Under the pieces are notes generated by a model. It had not been told where the DNA came from. It made no database searches and saw nothing but the letters and a program-made list of their open reading frames with translations. Below are positions 1 through 8,190 of a stretch of 64,000 bases of DNA, one piece after another. The number at the start of each line of letters is the position of its first letter. Within the stretch, counting starts at the first letter, position 1. Source of the stretch: Nostoc spongiaeforme FACHB-130 (lineage in GTDB: Bacteria > Cyanobacteriota > Cyanobacteriia > Cyanobacteriales > Nostocaceae); the NCBI RefSeq assembly GCF_014698475.1, contig NZ_JACJTB010000003.1, forward strand, positions 186,001-250,000, given 5' to 3'. A program made the position numbers and the translations under genes.

Positions 1-1
1 C

Positions 2-58
2 ACCGATTTGCCCAGTGACGATAAAAAAGCACTGATTGAATACTTAAAAACCTTGTAG
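2..58 (+). CDS. C-terminal fragment, probable cytochrome c family protein
   Basis: The window opens inside a gene. The frame from base 2 reads TDLPSDDKKALIEYLKTL and then a TAG stop. The pattern L-(S/T)-D-x-(D/E)-K-x-x-L-I-x-Y-L-K-x-L is the usual last helix of class I cytochrome c domains, including those of di-haem peroxidase-like proteins. The CxxCH haem site and the start lie outside the window, so the family is inferred from this helix alone. Confidence 0.5.
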   Translation, partial: TDLPSDDKKALIEYLKTL

Positions 59-109
59 ACCTAAGCAGTATCGTCGTTTCGATCAAACTTGCAGAAAAGG
101 GGTGTTGAA

Positions 110-1057
110 ATGGCTACAGACTATGTGTTGTTTATTCATGGTGTAAGTATTCGCAACGATAAATACGCCGATGAACTGTTTGAACGGCTGAGAAAAAGTG
201 CGAGCGATCGCCAACGAAATATCAAAAAAATTGCTCTTTACTGGGGTGATGTGAATGAAGAACTAGAAAATAAACTTCTAGGACAACTTCGAGTCTCACC
301 TTATTGGAAAGATGTTTGGTTTAAAGAATTTCGAGAAAAGCAAATTATTCCCTTTGCTGGCGATGCTGCACTTTATATTAGCCGTCATGTTGGTGCAAAA
401 GTTGTCAACCGAATGAAAACTCAAGCGATCGCCAACGGGTTACATCAAGCCCAAACAGATGATCGTCTACACATAGTCAGCCACAGTTGGGGAACAGTGA
501 TTTTGTTTGATATCTTGTTTGCCAGCCGTTGGGATGAAGATAAAGCACCAGGTAAAGATGATGTGATGGCTATCCGCGATAGCATTTTTGGTGTAGCTGG
601 GAAAAATAGCGATCGTCGTCAAGGAATTCCCATTGCAAGTATTCACACCCTCGGTTCACCTGTAGCTATCTTTAGCTTGACTAATATCAATCCTGGTAAA
701 GATAGTGCAGATTCACCCAGTAGCCACGACATTACACCCAACCTGCAAAAATTTTTAGAGTGTTTGCAAGAATTACGCAAAGGTAAAAAACTACCTTGGC
801 GCAATTATCTTCATCCTGGTGATCCAATTGCTTACCCACTGCAAAAACTGATGATCGATTTAGTGGATGGCAATACCAAATACTTAGATATTCAAGATAT
901 CCCCACCCACAACGCCGGATGGTTAGAAATCCCCCTTGCACAAACACTTTTACCCTTGCTTTCTGGTGGCGACGCACATGGTAGCTACTGGCGCAACAAC
1001 AAAGTAACTCAAGAAATCATTAATGTTGTCAAACAAGAAACTCCCACATCTGTTTAG
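110..1057 (+). CDS. Alpha/beta-hydrolase (lipase-like) protein
   Basis: Protein of 315 residues. It begins with a hydrophobic strand followed by H-G (VLFIHGVS), the usual oxyanion strand of alpha/beta hydrolases. Further on it has SHSWGT, a nucleophile elbow of the G-x-S-x-G type with the first Gly replaced by Ser, and then IHTLGSPVAIF, a strand typical of lipase-like proteins. No signal peptide is visible, so it should be cytoplasmic. A TTG at 89 would extend it, but the ATG at 110 has an AAGGGG ribosome site at the right distance and is preferred. The substrate is unknown. It lies 113 bp upstream of the lipoxygenase on the same strand, so a lipid substrate is possible but only inferred. Confidence 0.7.
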   Translation: MATDYVLFIHGVSIRNDKYADELFERLRKSASDRQRNIKKIALYWGDVNEELENKLLGQLRVSPYWKDVWFKEFREKQIIPFAGDAALYISRHVGAKVVNRMKTQAIANGLHQAQTDDRLHIVSHSWGTVILFDILFASRWDEDKAPGKDDVMAIRDSIFGVAGKNSDRRQGIPIASIHTLGSPVAIFSLTNINPGKDSADSPSSHDITPNLQKFLECLQELRKGKKLPWRNYLHPGDPIAYPLQKLMIDLVDGNTKYLDIQDIPTHNAGWLEIPLAQTLLPLLSGGDAHGSYWRNNKVTQEIINVVKQETPTSV

Positions 1058-1170
1058 TTTTCGACCTCTCCAAGTCTAAATAATCATTCATATTCATCAG
1101 CTGGGCTTTGCCCAGCAAAACATAATAAATATCTCTCTCCCTTGTCTCTTTTTTCTCCTTAAAAACTATC

Positions 1171-2811
1171 ATGAAACCATACTTACCCCAGGTAGACCCT
1201 AACCCAAACATCCGTAAAGATGAGCTAGTAAAAAATCGAGAAGATTATAAATTTAATCATGATTATCTAGCTCCTATTCCTGTTATTGATAAAGTCCCTC
1301 ATCAAGAACTATTCTCGGCAGAATATACAGCTAAACGCCTTGCGAGTATGGCAAATTTAGCACCAAATATGTTAGCTGCCAAAGCCAGAAATTTTCTTGA
1401 CCCTTTAGATGAATTAGAAGAATACGAAGAACTGTTGACACTGCTACCTAAACCAGCAGTGATGAATAATTATAAAACCGATTCATGTTTCGCCGAGCAA
1501 AGATTATCAGGTGCTAACCCTTTAGCAATTCGGAGAATTGATAGTTTACCAGAAAATCTCGGTATCACAAACGCCCATTTTCAAAAATCTGTCGGCACAG
1601 AAAGTAACTTAGAAGCAGCTCTCAAAGAAGGTAAACTTTATCTATTAGATTATCCCACACTCTTTGATATTAAAGGTGGAACTTCTCAAAATGCGAGAAA
1701 GTATTTACCTAAGCCTCAAGCCTTATTTTACTGGCAGAGCAATGGTGTAGCAAATGGTGGTTCTCTCCGTCCAGTAGCGATTAAATTAAATAATGATGCT
1801 GGTACAGATGGATTGATTTACACTCCCGATGACCCTTATCTAGATTGGTTTTTAGCAAAAACCTCTGTGCAAATAGCTGACGGGAACCATCAAGAATTAG
1901 GCAGTCATTTTGCCTATACTCATGCTGTTATGGCTCCATTTTGTATCGCCACAGCACGCCAATTAGCAGCCAATCATCCCATTGCTTTACTACTAAAACC
2001 GCACTTCCGGTTCATGTTATTTGATAACGATTTGGGGCGCACTCATTTTCTACAGCCAGGTGGCCCAGTCGATGAATTTATGGCTGGTTCTTTAGAAGAA
2101 TCTTTAACTTTTGTCGTCAAAACTTACCAAGAATGGAGTGTTGATAAATTTGTCTTTCCGACATTAATGAAAAGTCAAAATATGGATGACCCAGATATAT
2201 TACCGCATTTTCCATTCCGGGATGATGGTATATTGATTTGGAATGCTATTCATAAATTTGTCACAGATTATTTGCAACTTTATTACAAAATACCTCAAGA
2301 CTTAAGCGAAGATTATGAATTGCAAAATTGGGCAAGAGAATTAGTTGCTCAAGATGGTGGACGGGTTAAAGGAATGCCAGAGAAAATTGAAACTATCGAC
2401 CAATTAATTCAAGTTATTACGGTTATAGTTTTTACCTGCGCTCCTTTCCATTCGGCTTTAAATTTTGCCCAGTACGAATACATGGCTTTCGTGCCGAATA
2501 TGCCTTATGCAGCTTATCATCCCACGCCCGAAAGTAAAGGTGTGGATATGCAAACCATCATGAAACTATTGCCACCTTTTAAGCAAGCTGCTGACCAAGT
2601 AATGTGGACACATATTTTAACATCTTACCATTACGATAAATTGGGTTATTACGATGAAGAATTTGCCGACCCATTAGCACAGGAATTAGTTGTACAGTTC
2701 CAACAGAATTTACATGATATAGAACGACAAATTGATATTAGAAATCAAACTCGTCCTATACCTTATAATTTCCTCAAACCTTCCCAAATTATTAACAGTA
2801 TCAATACTTAA
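1171..2811 (+). CDS. Lipoxygenase
   Basis: Lipoxygenases insert O2 into polyunsaturated fatty acids to give hydroperoxides, using a non-haem iron. This 546-residue protein is a catalytic domain only, without the PLAT/beta-barrel domain of plant and animal enzymes, as in bacterial mini-lipoxygenases. The family block WFLAKTSVQIAD is followed by the iron ligands H246 and H251 (H-x4-H), and later H427 and N431 (H-x3-N) in the block HSALNFAQYEYM. The family normally ends PNSISI, with the terminal Ile carboxylate as the last ligand; here the chain ends INSINT, so the last residue is Thr. A small ABM monooxygenase follows 89 bp downstream. The family assignment is firm; regiospecificity cannot be read from the sequence. 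Confidence 0.93.
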   Translation: MKPYLPQVDPNPNIRKDELVKNREDYKFNHDYLAPIPVIDKVPHQELFSAEYTAKRLASMANLAPNMLAAKARNFLDPLDELEEYEELLTLLPKPAVMNNYKTDSCFAEQRLSGANPLAIRRIDSLPENLGITNAHFQKSVGTESNLEAALKEGKLYLLDYPTLFDIKGGTSQNARKYLPKPQALFYWQSNGVANGGSLRPVAIKLNNDAGTDGLIYTPDDPYLDWFLAKTSVQIADGNHQELGSHFAYTHAVMAPFCIATARQLAANHPIALLLKPHFRFMLFDNDLGRTHFLQPGGPVDEFMAGSLEESLTFVVKTYQEWSVDKFVFPTLMKSQNMDDPDILPHFPFRDDGILIWNAIHKFVTDYLQLYYKIPQDLSEDYELQNWARELVAQDGGRVKGMPEKIETIDQLIQVITVIVFTCAPFHSALNFAQYEYMAFVPNMPYAAYHPTPESKGVDMQTIMKLLPPFKQAADQVMWTHILTSYHYDKLGYYDEEFADPLAQELVVQFQQNLHDIERQIDIRNQTRPIPYNFLKPSQIINSINT

Positions 2812-2900
2812 AAGGGGAGTGGTGAGTAGGGAATAGGGAGTGGTGAAAAGTTTATTATCCCAACTCCCTATTTTTGTCTAATTAAACAGGAGAATCTATC

Positions 2901-3206
2901 ATGTCAAGTCAACAAGTTACAGTTACGGCTCGGTTAAAAGTCAAACAAGGTTTAGAAGATAGGTTTAGAGAAGAATTTGAACCTGTAATTGCGCTCACCC
3001 GTGCGGAAGATGGATGTATTAATTATGATTTACATCAATCTGTCGAAGACCCTTCTGTATTTTTGCTGCATGAAAATTGGGCTAGTCAATCAATTTTGGA
3101 TCAACATTTGCAACAGCCTTATATTCGGGCGCTGGGGGCTAAAGCAGAGGAGTTTTTGGTAGAGCCACCGGAAGTTAAGTTATGGCAACAAGTTGTTAAT
3201 AATTAA
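2901..3206 (+). CDS. ABM-domain protein, putative quinol monooxygenase
   Basis: Protein of 101 residues that fits a single antibiotic-biosynthesis-monooxygenase (ABM, YgiN-like) ferredoxin-like fold: a strand VTVTARLKVKQGLEDRFREEF, the typical DGCINYDLHQS block, the FLLHENW strand and a C-terminal helix. Such proteins act as cofactor-free monooxygenases on quinols or polyketides, or as small haem-degrading-like proteins. An AGGAG ribosome site precedes the ATG. It may share a transcript with the lipoxygenase. Whether it is catalytic cannot be told from the sequence. Confidence 0.8.
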   Translation: MSSQQVTVTARLKVKQGLEDRFREEFEPVIALTRAEDGCINYDLHQSVEDPSVFLLHENWASQSILDQHLQQPYIRALGAKAEEFLVEPPEVKLWQQVVNN

Positions 3207-3240
3207 GTCAAATTAAGTTTAGATCCCCCCTAGCCTTAAA

Positions 3241-3316
3241 AACCCGAATTTCTCACGTATGGGTAGCGGGTGTGGGGAGTGTGGGGAGTGTGGGGAGTGT
3301 GGGGAGAGAGGGGGGA
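3241..3316 (+). repeat. Truncated copy of dispersed G-rich hairpin element
   Basis: It starts with CCGAATTTCTCACGTATGGG and continues into a run of GTGTGGGGA units. The same opening and the same G-rich run occur at 41211, but here the C-rich half and the terminal hairpin are missing. It lies just upstream of the next gene and ends about 28 bp before its ATG. Confidence 0.75.
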
Positions 3317-3344
3317 TTTGTGAATATTTAATTTGGGAAAAATC

Positions 3345-4400
3345 ATGACAGCAAAGGTGTTATTGTATGGTGCGACTGGCTATGCAGGGAAATTAATAGC
3401 AGAAACGGCAAAAAGTCAGGGTGTAGAGTTAATTTTGGCTGGAAGAAATCAAGGTGCATTGGTATCAGTTGCGGAGAAATTAAACTTTGATTTTCGGGTG
3501 TTTAGTTTGGATGACGCGCAGGCGATCGCACAATCTCTGCAAGATGTTACAGTTGTTCTCAATTGTGCCGGGCCGTTTGCCAAAACTGCCAAATCATTGG
3601 TTGATGTCTGCTTGCAAACTCACACCCATTATTTAGATATCGCTGGCGAAGTTCCCGAATTTCAGGCTTTAGCAGCACGAAATGACGAAGCGAAAAATGC
3701 AGGAATTATGCTGCTTCCTGGCGTTGGGTTTGGTGTAGTCCCGACAGATTGTCTGGCAGTTTACCTCAAATCTCAGTTACCAACTGCCAACAGTCTCACC
3801 TTAATCTATGAAACTGAAGGCGGTGTTTCTCAAGGAACTGCCAATACTATCCTGCCCAACTTACATGAAATGGGTGTCGTCCGCAAAGCAGGTAAACTAA
3901 TTCCTTCTCGACCAGCAGAACAAAAACGTCAAGTTGATTTTGGTGCTGGTTTAGTTACCGCCGTAACTAACCCTTGGCGTGCTGATCTTGTTACCGCATT
4001 CCACAGTACAAATATTCCTAATATCGAAACTTACACAGTCTTTCCTAACCCTGTAAGTTTCTTGATGGAAAGTAGTCAGTATTTAGGCTGGTTATTTAAC
4101 TCATCTCTTTTTCAAAGCGCCTTAGCGAATTTAATTAAACAACTACCACAAGGGCCAAGTGCAGCAGAACGCGCTCAAGGTAAAGTTGGAGTTGTTGCTA
4201 TTGCAGAAGATGAATCTGGTCGTCAAGTAACAGCGAAACTCATCGGCCCCGAAGCTTACGATTTTACGGCTTTAGCTGCTGTAGTAGTGATTAAACACAT
4301 CATTCAAGGTGAAGTTAAGCCAGGATTTCAAACCCCAGGGAATGTTTACGGTGCGGATTTGGTATTAGAAATACCTGGAGTAAAAAGATGGAGTGATTAA
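3345..4400 (+). CDS. Saccharopine dehydrogenase-like NAD(P)-binding oxidoreductase
   Basis: Protein of 351 residues. The N-terminus is a Rossmann fold (VLLYGATGYAGKLIAETA, G-x-x-G-x-x-G), followed by VLNCAGPFAKTAKSLVDVCLQ and HYLDIAGEVPEF. This is the pattern of the saccharopine-dehydrogenase-like/trans-acting enoyl reductase family. These enzymes reduce or oxidise diverse substrates, some of them lipid or polyketide intermediates. A TTG at 3333 is in frame, but the ATG at 3345 starts directly at the Rossmann strand and is preferred. The gene is on the same strand as the lipoxygenase and ABM genes. True saccharopine dehydrogenase activity is unlikely. Confidence 0.8.
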   Translation: MTAKVLLYGATGYAGKLIAETAKSQGVELILAGRNQGALVSVAEKLNFDFRVFSLDDAQAIAQSLQDVTVVLNCAGPFAKTAKSLVDVCLQTHTHYLDIAGEVPEFQALAARNDEAKNAGIMLLPGVGFGVVPTDCLAVYLKSQLPTANSLTLIYETEGGVSQGTANTILPNLHEMGVVRKAGKLIPSRPAEQKRQVDFGAGLVTAVTNPWRADLVTAFHSTNIPNIETYTVFPNPVSFLMESSQYLGWLFNSSLFQSALANLIKQLPQGPSAAERAQGKVGVVAIAEDESGRQVTAKLIGPEAYDFTALAAVVVIKHIIQGEVKPGFQTPGNVYGADLVLEIPGVKRWSD

Positions 4401-4530
4401 ACTGTTACTTCTGATCTGTATCCTGCTATATGTAGTTAAAAATATCGCAATCATACAAGCCGTGTCATCGGAACTCACCTAATCAGCTTCCCGGAGCCTT
4501 AACCTCTCCGCTCGGATCTTAATTTTTTAC

Positions 4531-5136
4531 TTAATCGCTGAGTTTATTTGGTTTGTCAAGGAACTCGCTTAAAGCATCAAGTAAACGTTTGGCAGTATCA
4601 TACAAGCCGGATGAATGAGCTGAATTAGAATTATTTAATGCCCATACCAATTTACTTTTAATAAAAGGTATGGGATTACTTTGATAAATAAGGTTTCTTT
4701 TCTTTTCATCAGATAATTGATAATCATTAATACCATTATCATCCCAGAATAATAATCTCTCTAAAGAAACTAAAGCTTGATAAGACTCATTGGCATTAAA
4801 TCCACCAGAATAATTTTTAATAATATCTAGTAGTGGTGCAAGTCCTGTACTTGATGAAGCTTGACCAATTGTAAATAATAAACTATAAGTTGATTTATTA
4901 AATTCAGTAATTTCTTTTTGGAGAAACTCTATAATTTCCGCCTCTTCGCTCTGACTTAAATTTATATTTATTAATTCCTCTTTTATGAGGATTCTATATC
5001 TACTCATCCTTTTTTCTAGGGGTAGCTGCCAAGAGTTCATTTCTAGAACTAATGAGATGTCAGTAATTGCATTACTACGTATACGCTCATCATCAGATTT
5101 TATCTTTTTAAAGAGTTCATTAATTAAATGGTTCAT
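4531..5136 (-). CDS. Unknown protein, all-helical, possibly HEAT-like
   Basis: I do not recognise a family. The chain is predicted almost wholly helical, with repeating helix pairs (for example SYQALVSLERLLFWDD and PIPFIKSKLVWALNN) that resemble HEAT-type helical pairs. The chosen start gives 201 residues (MNHLINELF). In-frame ATGs at 5157 and a start at 5172 would overlap the upstream gene, so the two are probably translationally coupled. Base composition is AT-rich compared with neighbouring genes. Confidence 0.6.
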   Translation of the reverse strand: MNHLINELFKKIKSDDERIRSNAITDISLVLEMNSWQLPLEKRMSRYRILIKEELININLSQSEEAEIIEFLQKEITEFNKSTYSLLFTIGQASSSTGLAPLLDIIKNYSGGFNANESYQALVSLERLLFWDDNGINDYQLSDEKKRNLIYQSNPIPFIKSKLVWALNNSNSAHSSGLYDTAKRLLDALSEFLDKPNKLSD

Positions 5137-5149
5137 ATTTTTACCATAA

Positions 5150-5761
5150 TTAATCATGGCAGTGTAAAGCAACGGCTAAATAATTTGAATAACGTACCTT
5201 TATTGCCTGAACTTTTTGTTCCCAGTTTATTTGGTTTTCACTCAAAGCTGTTTCAGATTTTAAATTTTTAACCCAGGCTTCTAATCCTGCTTCTATACCT
5301 AACTCATGCCATTGGGCATCAGGAGTGATAATTGCATAAGGCACTACCGAAGGGATTTCATTAACTTGACACGGGTAAAAGATAGGTTTTGCTGACTCAA
5401 CATTTTCTTGTTCTATAGATGTGTACCAATCCCATTTACCTTGAGGATTGTGTGTGTAGATTTTATATTCACCCTTTTCATCTATACCGTCTATCATTCC
5501 TTCAAACCATTCTAGATTCATTTTGGCTAAATTTTCTAGGTCATCACTATTGACTTCCCAATCTGCTGCTAATTTCTCAATTTCTTGCTGACTTAGAGTT
5601 TTTAAATAATTTATTTCTTGTTGTAATTCTTCTGGACTTAAATATTCTTTATAGGGTTCAACCTCCAAATTGGAATAGTAAGGATACATCAATTCCTTGA
5701 CTTTTGCTTCAATATCACTTGTATCTGGAGGGATTATGACTAAAGCATTAAAGTGAGCCAT
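5150..5761 (-). CDS. Unknown 203-residue protein
   Basis: Starts MAHFNALVIIPPDT and is rich in acidic and aromatic residues (for example NLEWFEGMIDGIDEKGEYKIYTHNP and KWDWYTS). There is no signal peptide or membrane segment. I cannot assign a function. It overlaps or abuts the next gene on the same strand (4531-5136), which suggests a two-gene unit. The style (small, acidic, paired with a helical partner) resembles immunity or SMI1-like orphan proteins, but that is only an impression. Confidence 0.6.
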   Translation of the reverse strand: MAHFNALVIIPPDTSDIEAKVKELMYPYYSNLEVEPYKEYLSPEELQQEINYLKTLSQQEIEKLAADWEVNSDDLENLAKMNLEWFEGMIDGIDEKGEYKIYTHNPQGKWDWYTSIEQENVESAKPIFYPCQVNEIPSVVPYAIITPDAQWHELGIEAGLEAWVKNLKSETALSENQINWEQKVQAIKVRYSNYLAVALHCHD

Positions 5762-6108
5762 AATATTTCATTAGGTGTATTTAATATTCTGTTACCAAAC
5801 CAGGGATTTGTAACTATATATGCTTGGCTTCTATATACCTGCACGAATGTTATCAAAAAGCTTAGAGGCTGCTTTTAGATGACTCCGAGCAATATACTCA
5901 CAATTTCATCTAAATCTTGAATTGTTGCCTCTGAAAGTGAATAATTATTTATTCAGAGGACTCCTCAGCAATTAGACAAATTTTTTCTTGTAACCTAGCA
6001 AACACAACTTTAGTACCAAAAGAATACTGATAAAGCTACAAATAAACAGTTTTTTCACCCTCTGTTTGATCAATCAGGGGGTATTTTTGTTGGCTATTGA
6101 CTTTCTAA
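5762..6108. other. Non-coding stretch, AT-rich
   Basis: 347 bases between two - strand genes. I find no open frame with a plausible start. On the - strand near 5845-5900 a short frame reads EYIARSHLKAASKLFDNIRA, which looks protein-like but is cut by stops on both sides; it may be a small gene relic. No strong promoter or terminator is seen. Confidence 0.35.
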
Positions 6109-6306
6109 TTAGGTTCTTACTGTCCGTCGCGGCTTTCTGTTGCTCACCACTTGACTCACAGAAGCTCCCGCCCCCAGTCCAAACATTCCCGCACTGATGC
6201 TGTACATTGTATCTTTGCCGAGTATTTGGACTCCGAAATAGCCAAAAGCGATCGCGGCTAATGTTCCAGTAGTAGTTGCAATTATGACTTGATAACGACG
6301 CTTCAT
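6109..6306 (-). CDS. Small membrane protein, unknown
   Basis: Protein of 65 residues. A basic N-terminus (MKRRYQ) leads into one clear hydrophobic helix (VIIATTTGTLAAIAFGYFGV), followed by a weaker Gly/Ala-rich segment (ISAGMFGLGAGASVSQVV) and a basic tail (NRKPRRTVRT). This is a plausible inner-membrane or thylakoid microprotein with one or two membrane segments. A longer frame overlaps it on the same strand but has no protein-like pattern. GGAGAG lies just before the ATG. Confidence 0.6.
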   Translation of the reverse strand: MKRRYQVIIATTTGTLAAIAFGYFGVQILGKDTMYSISAGMFGLGAGASVSQVVSNRKPRRTVRT

Positions 6307-6991
6307 ACTCTCTCCTATTGATACCCACCAACTAACCCCGATCCAAAGCCTAGACTCAACATACCCACTACCCGACTAAACTCGTGCCAAAATTCTTTTA
6401 CCAGATAATTGTTAGCGAAGCCATTGTTAAGGGAAAACTGAAAATAAGAATCGGTCAACCTGATGTCTAGAATTACAAACCTACAAAGTAATATTTTTAG
6501 CTAGGAAATACCTGGGTAAACATATTAATTATACATCTACCGCAATCCTCAATGATTTACAAATATCTCCCCCTTGTCTTCCCTGTCCGCCTGACATCCT
6601 TTTTATGTATTGTTCATATATCAAATAAAACTGCTATATTTCATACTCATTAAAAGTAACATGATTTTCTCATTTTGTTTGTAAGAGGATATTTGAAAAG
6701 TGGCTGATTGTGATTATTAGCACTTCTTGATCCCCCCTAACCCCCCTTAAAAAGGGGGGAAATACTTCTAACACCAATTCTCCATGAAGTTGCGCCAAAT
6801 AAATGATGTAGAGACTTTGTATGCAACTTCTCTACAGTACAGAATAAAGTGCATCTTCATCAAGAAACGGTATAAGTCCCCCTTTTTAAGGGGGATTTAG
6901 GGGGATATAAAATGTTTTTTACCAATGAGAGGGCTTTTAAAACATCCTCTAATCATGATATTTCATAACAGCATATTTCCCTGATAAAACA
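6307..6991. other. Long upstream region of devB-like gene
   Basis: 685 bases without a credible gene. It holds the inverted-repeat element at 6729-6907 and otherwise AT-rich sequence. The devB-type gene begins at 6992, so its promoter should lie in the last 80 bases or upstream of the element. No GTA-N8-TAC NtcA box was noticed. Confidence 0.5.
6729..6907. repeat. MITE-like element with GATCCCCC inverted ends
   Basis: The left end runs from TGATCCCCCCTAACCCCCCT into AAAAAGGGGGG; the right end runs from TCCCCCTTTTTAAGGGGGAT into TTAGGGGGAT. The two ends are near reverse complements of each other, about 120 bp apart. Each end is also a small hairpin itself (CCCCCTTAAAAAGGGGG type). No transposase frame lies between them. 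A fragment of the same motif (AGATCCCCCCTAGCC) is at 3222-3236. Confidence 0.6.
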
Positions 6992-8188
6992 ATGGTCAAA
7001 ATTGAATTTAATCAAAATAAATCGATATCAAAACTACAAGTAATTACTATGGCTTTGTCTATCATTACTGCGATTAGTATTCTTGCTGTTGTGATTATCA
7101 ATAGGCAATCAAAAAATACTAATCAGAATAAATTACAAGCAACATCAAGTAGTCAACAGTCTATAGTTCGTGTAGCAGCTTTAGGAATATTAGAACCACA
7201 AGGAGATATTATTCATCTGTCTGCGACAGGCGCAAATCAACGTTTGGCGAAACTGTTGGTAAAAGAAGGTGAACAAGTGAGTGCAGACCAAATTATTGCA
7301 GTCATGGATAATGTGAACCAATATCAAGCAAGTGTAGAAAATGCCAGAGCAAAAGTGTACGTGGCGCGATCGCGTTTAGCGCAGGTGCAAGCTGGTGAGG
7401 AGTCTGGACAAATTGAAGCCCAACGCATGAAAGTTGCAGAAACACAAGCGGAATTAACTGAAAATATTAAGGTGCAACAATCTGTGATTGCTAGTCAAGA
7501 AATTGAATTACGCAAAACCCAAGATGACTATGAACGGTACAAGGATTTGTTAGATAAAGGAGCGGTTTCTGTAGCTGAAACGGAAAAGAGACGTTTACAA
7601 GTGGAGATTGAGGAACAAAAATTGCAAGAAGCCAAAGCCAATCTCCGCAAACAAGTGAGCATCGGTAAGGAACGTGTAAAAGCTGCGGAAGCAACATTAG
7701 ATAGTTTAGCTCATGTCAAACCCACAGATATTTTAGTTGCTAAAGCAGAATTGAATGAGTCTTTATCTCAATTAGAAAAAGCAAAAGTTGACTTGGAATC
7801 TCTTTATGTGAAAGCACCCCTAGCTGGGCAAATTTTAAGTATTAACACCAGAGTTGGTGAAGTTGTGGGTAGTAAAGGGATTGTCGATATTGGACAAACA
7901 CAACAAATGTATGTGATTGCAGAAGTTTACGAAAGTGATATTCATTATGTAAAAATTGGTCAGGAAGCAACAATTGTCAGTGAATATGGTGGATTTACTG
8001 GAGAAATCAAAGGAGAGGTAGATCACATTGGATTGCAAATTGAACAGCCAGGAATCATTAATGATGATCCCAGCGCCAAAGCCGATGTTAGAATCGTGAA
8101 AGTGAAAATTCGCCTACGTCCAGATGACAGTGAACGGGTGAGGACATTGAATAAGTTACAAGTTAGAGCCTCAATTCAGATTAATTGA
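6992..8188 (+). CDS. devB: ABC exporter membrane fusion protein, DevB family (HlyD-like)
   Basis: Periplasmic adaptor that links a DevC/DevA-type ABC exporter to an outer-membrane TolC-like duct. The 398 residues show a short cytoplasmic tail, one membrane anchor (about residues 26-42, MALSIITAISILAVVII), a biotinyl-lipoyl half (LSATGANQRLAKLLVKEGEQVSADQIIAVMDN), a long coiled-coil hairpin (about 90-255), the second lipoyl half (LYVKAPLAGQILSINTRVGEVV) and a beta-barrel. The sequence matches the cyanobacterial DevB type rather than enteric HlyD. Its partners DevC and DevA lie on the opposite strand and converge on it with 2 bp between stop codons, unlike the usual devBCA order. Confidence 0.88.
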   Translation: MVKIEFNQNKSISKLQVITMALSIITAISILAVVIINRQSKNTNQNKLQATSSSQQSIVRVAALGILEPQGDIIHLSATGANQRLAKLLVKEGEQVSADQIIAVMDNVNQYQASVENARAKVYVARSRLAQVQAGEESGQIEAQRMKVAETQAELTENIKVQQSVIASQEIELRKTQDDYERYKDLLDKGAVSVAETEKRRLQVEIEEQKLQEAKANLRKQVSIGKERVKAAEATLDSLAHVKPTDILVAKAELNESLSQLEKAKVDLESLYVKAPLAGQILSINTRVGEVVGSKGIVDIGQTQQMYVIAEVYESDIHYVKIGQEATIVSEYGGFTGEIKGEVDHIGLQIEQPGIINDDPSAKADVRIVKVKIRLRPDDSERVRTLNKLQVRASIQIN

Positions 8189-8190
8189 AA

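Noticed and set aside
6074-6331. 85-codon frame on the - strand overlapping the small membrane protein gene
   Set aside because: No hydrophobic or conserved pattern; the 65-residue frame has a clear membrane helix and ribosome site.
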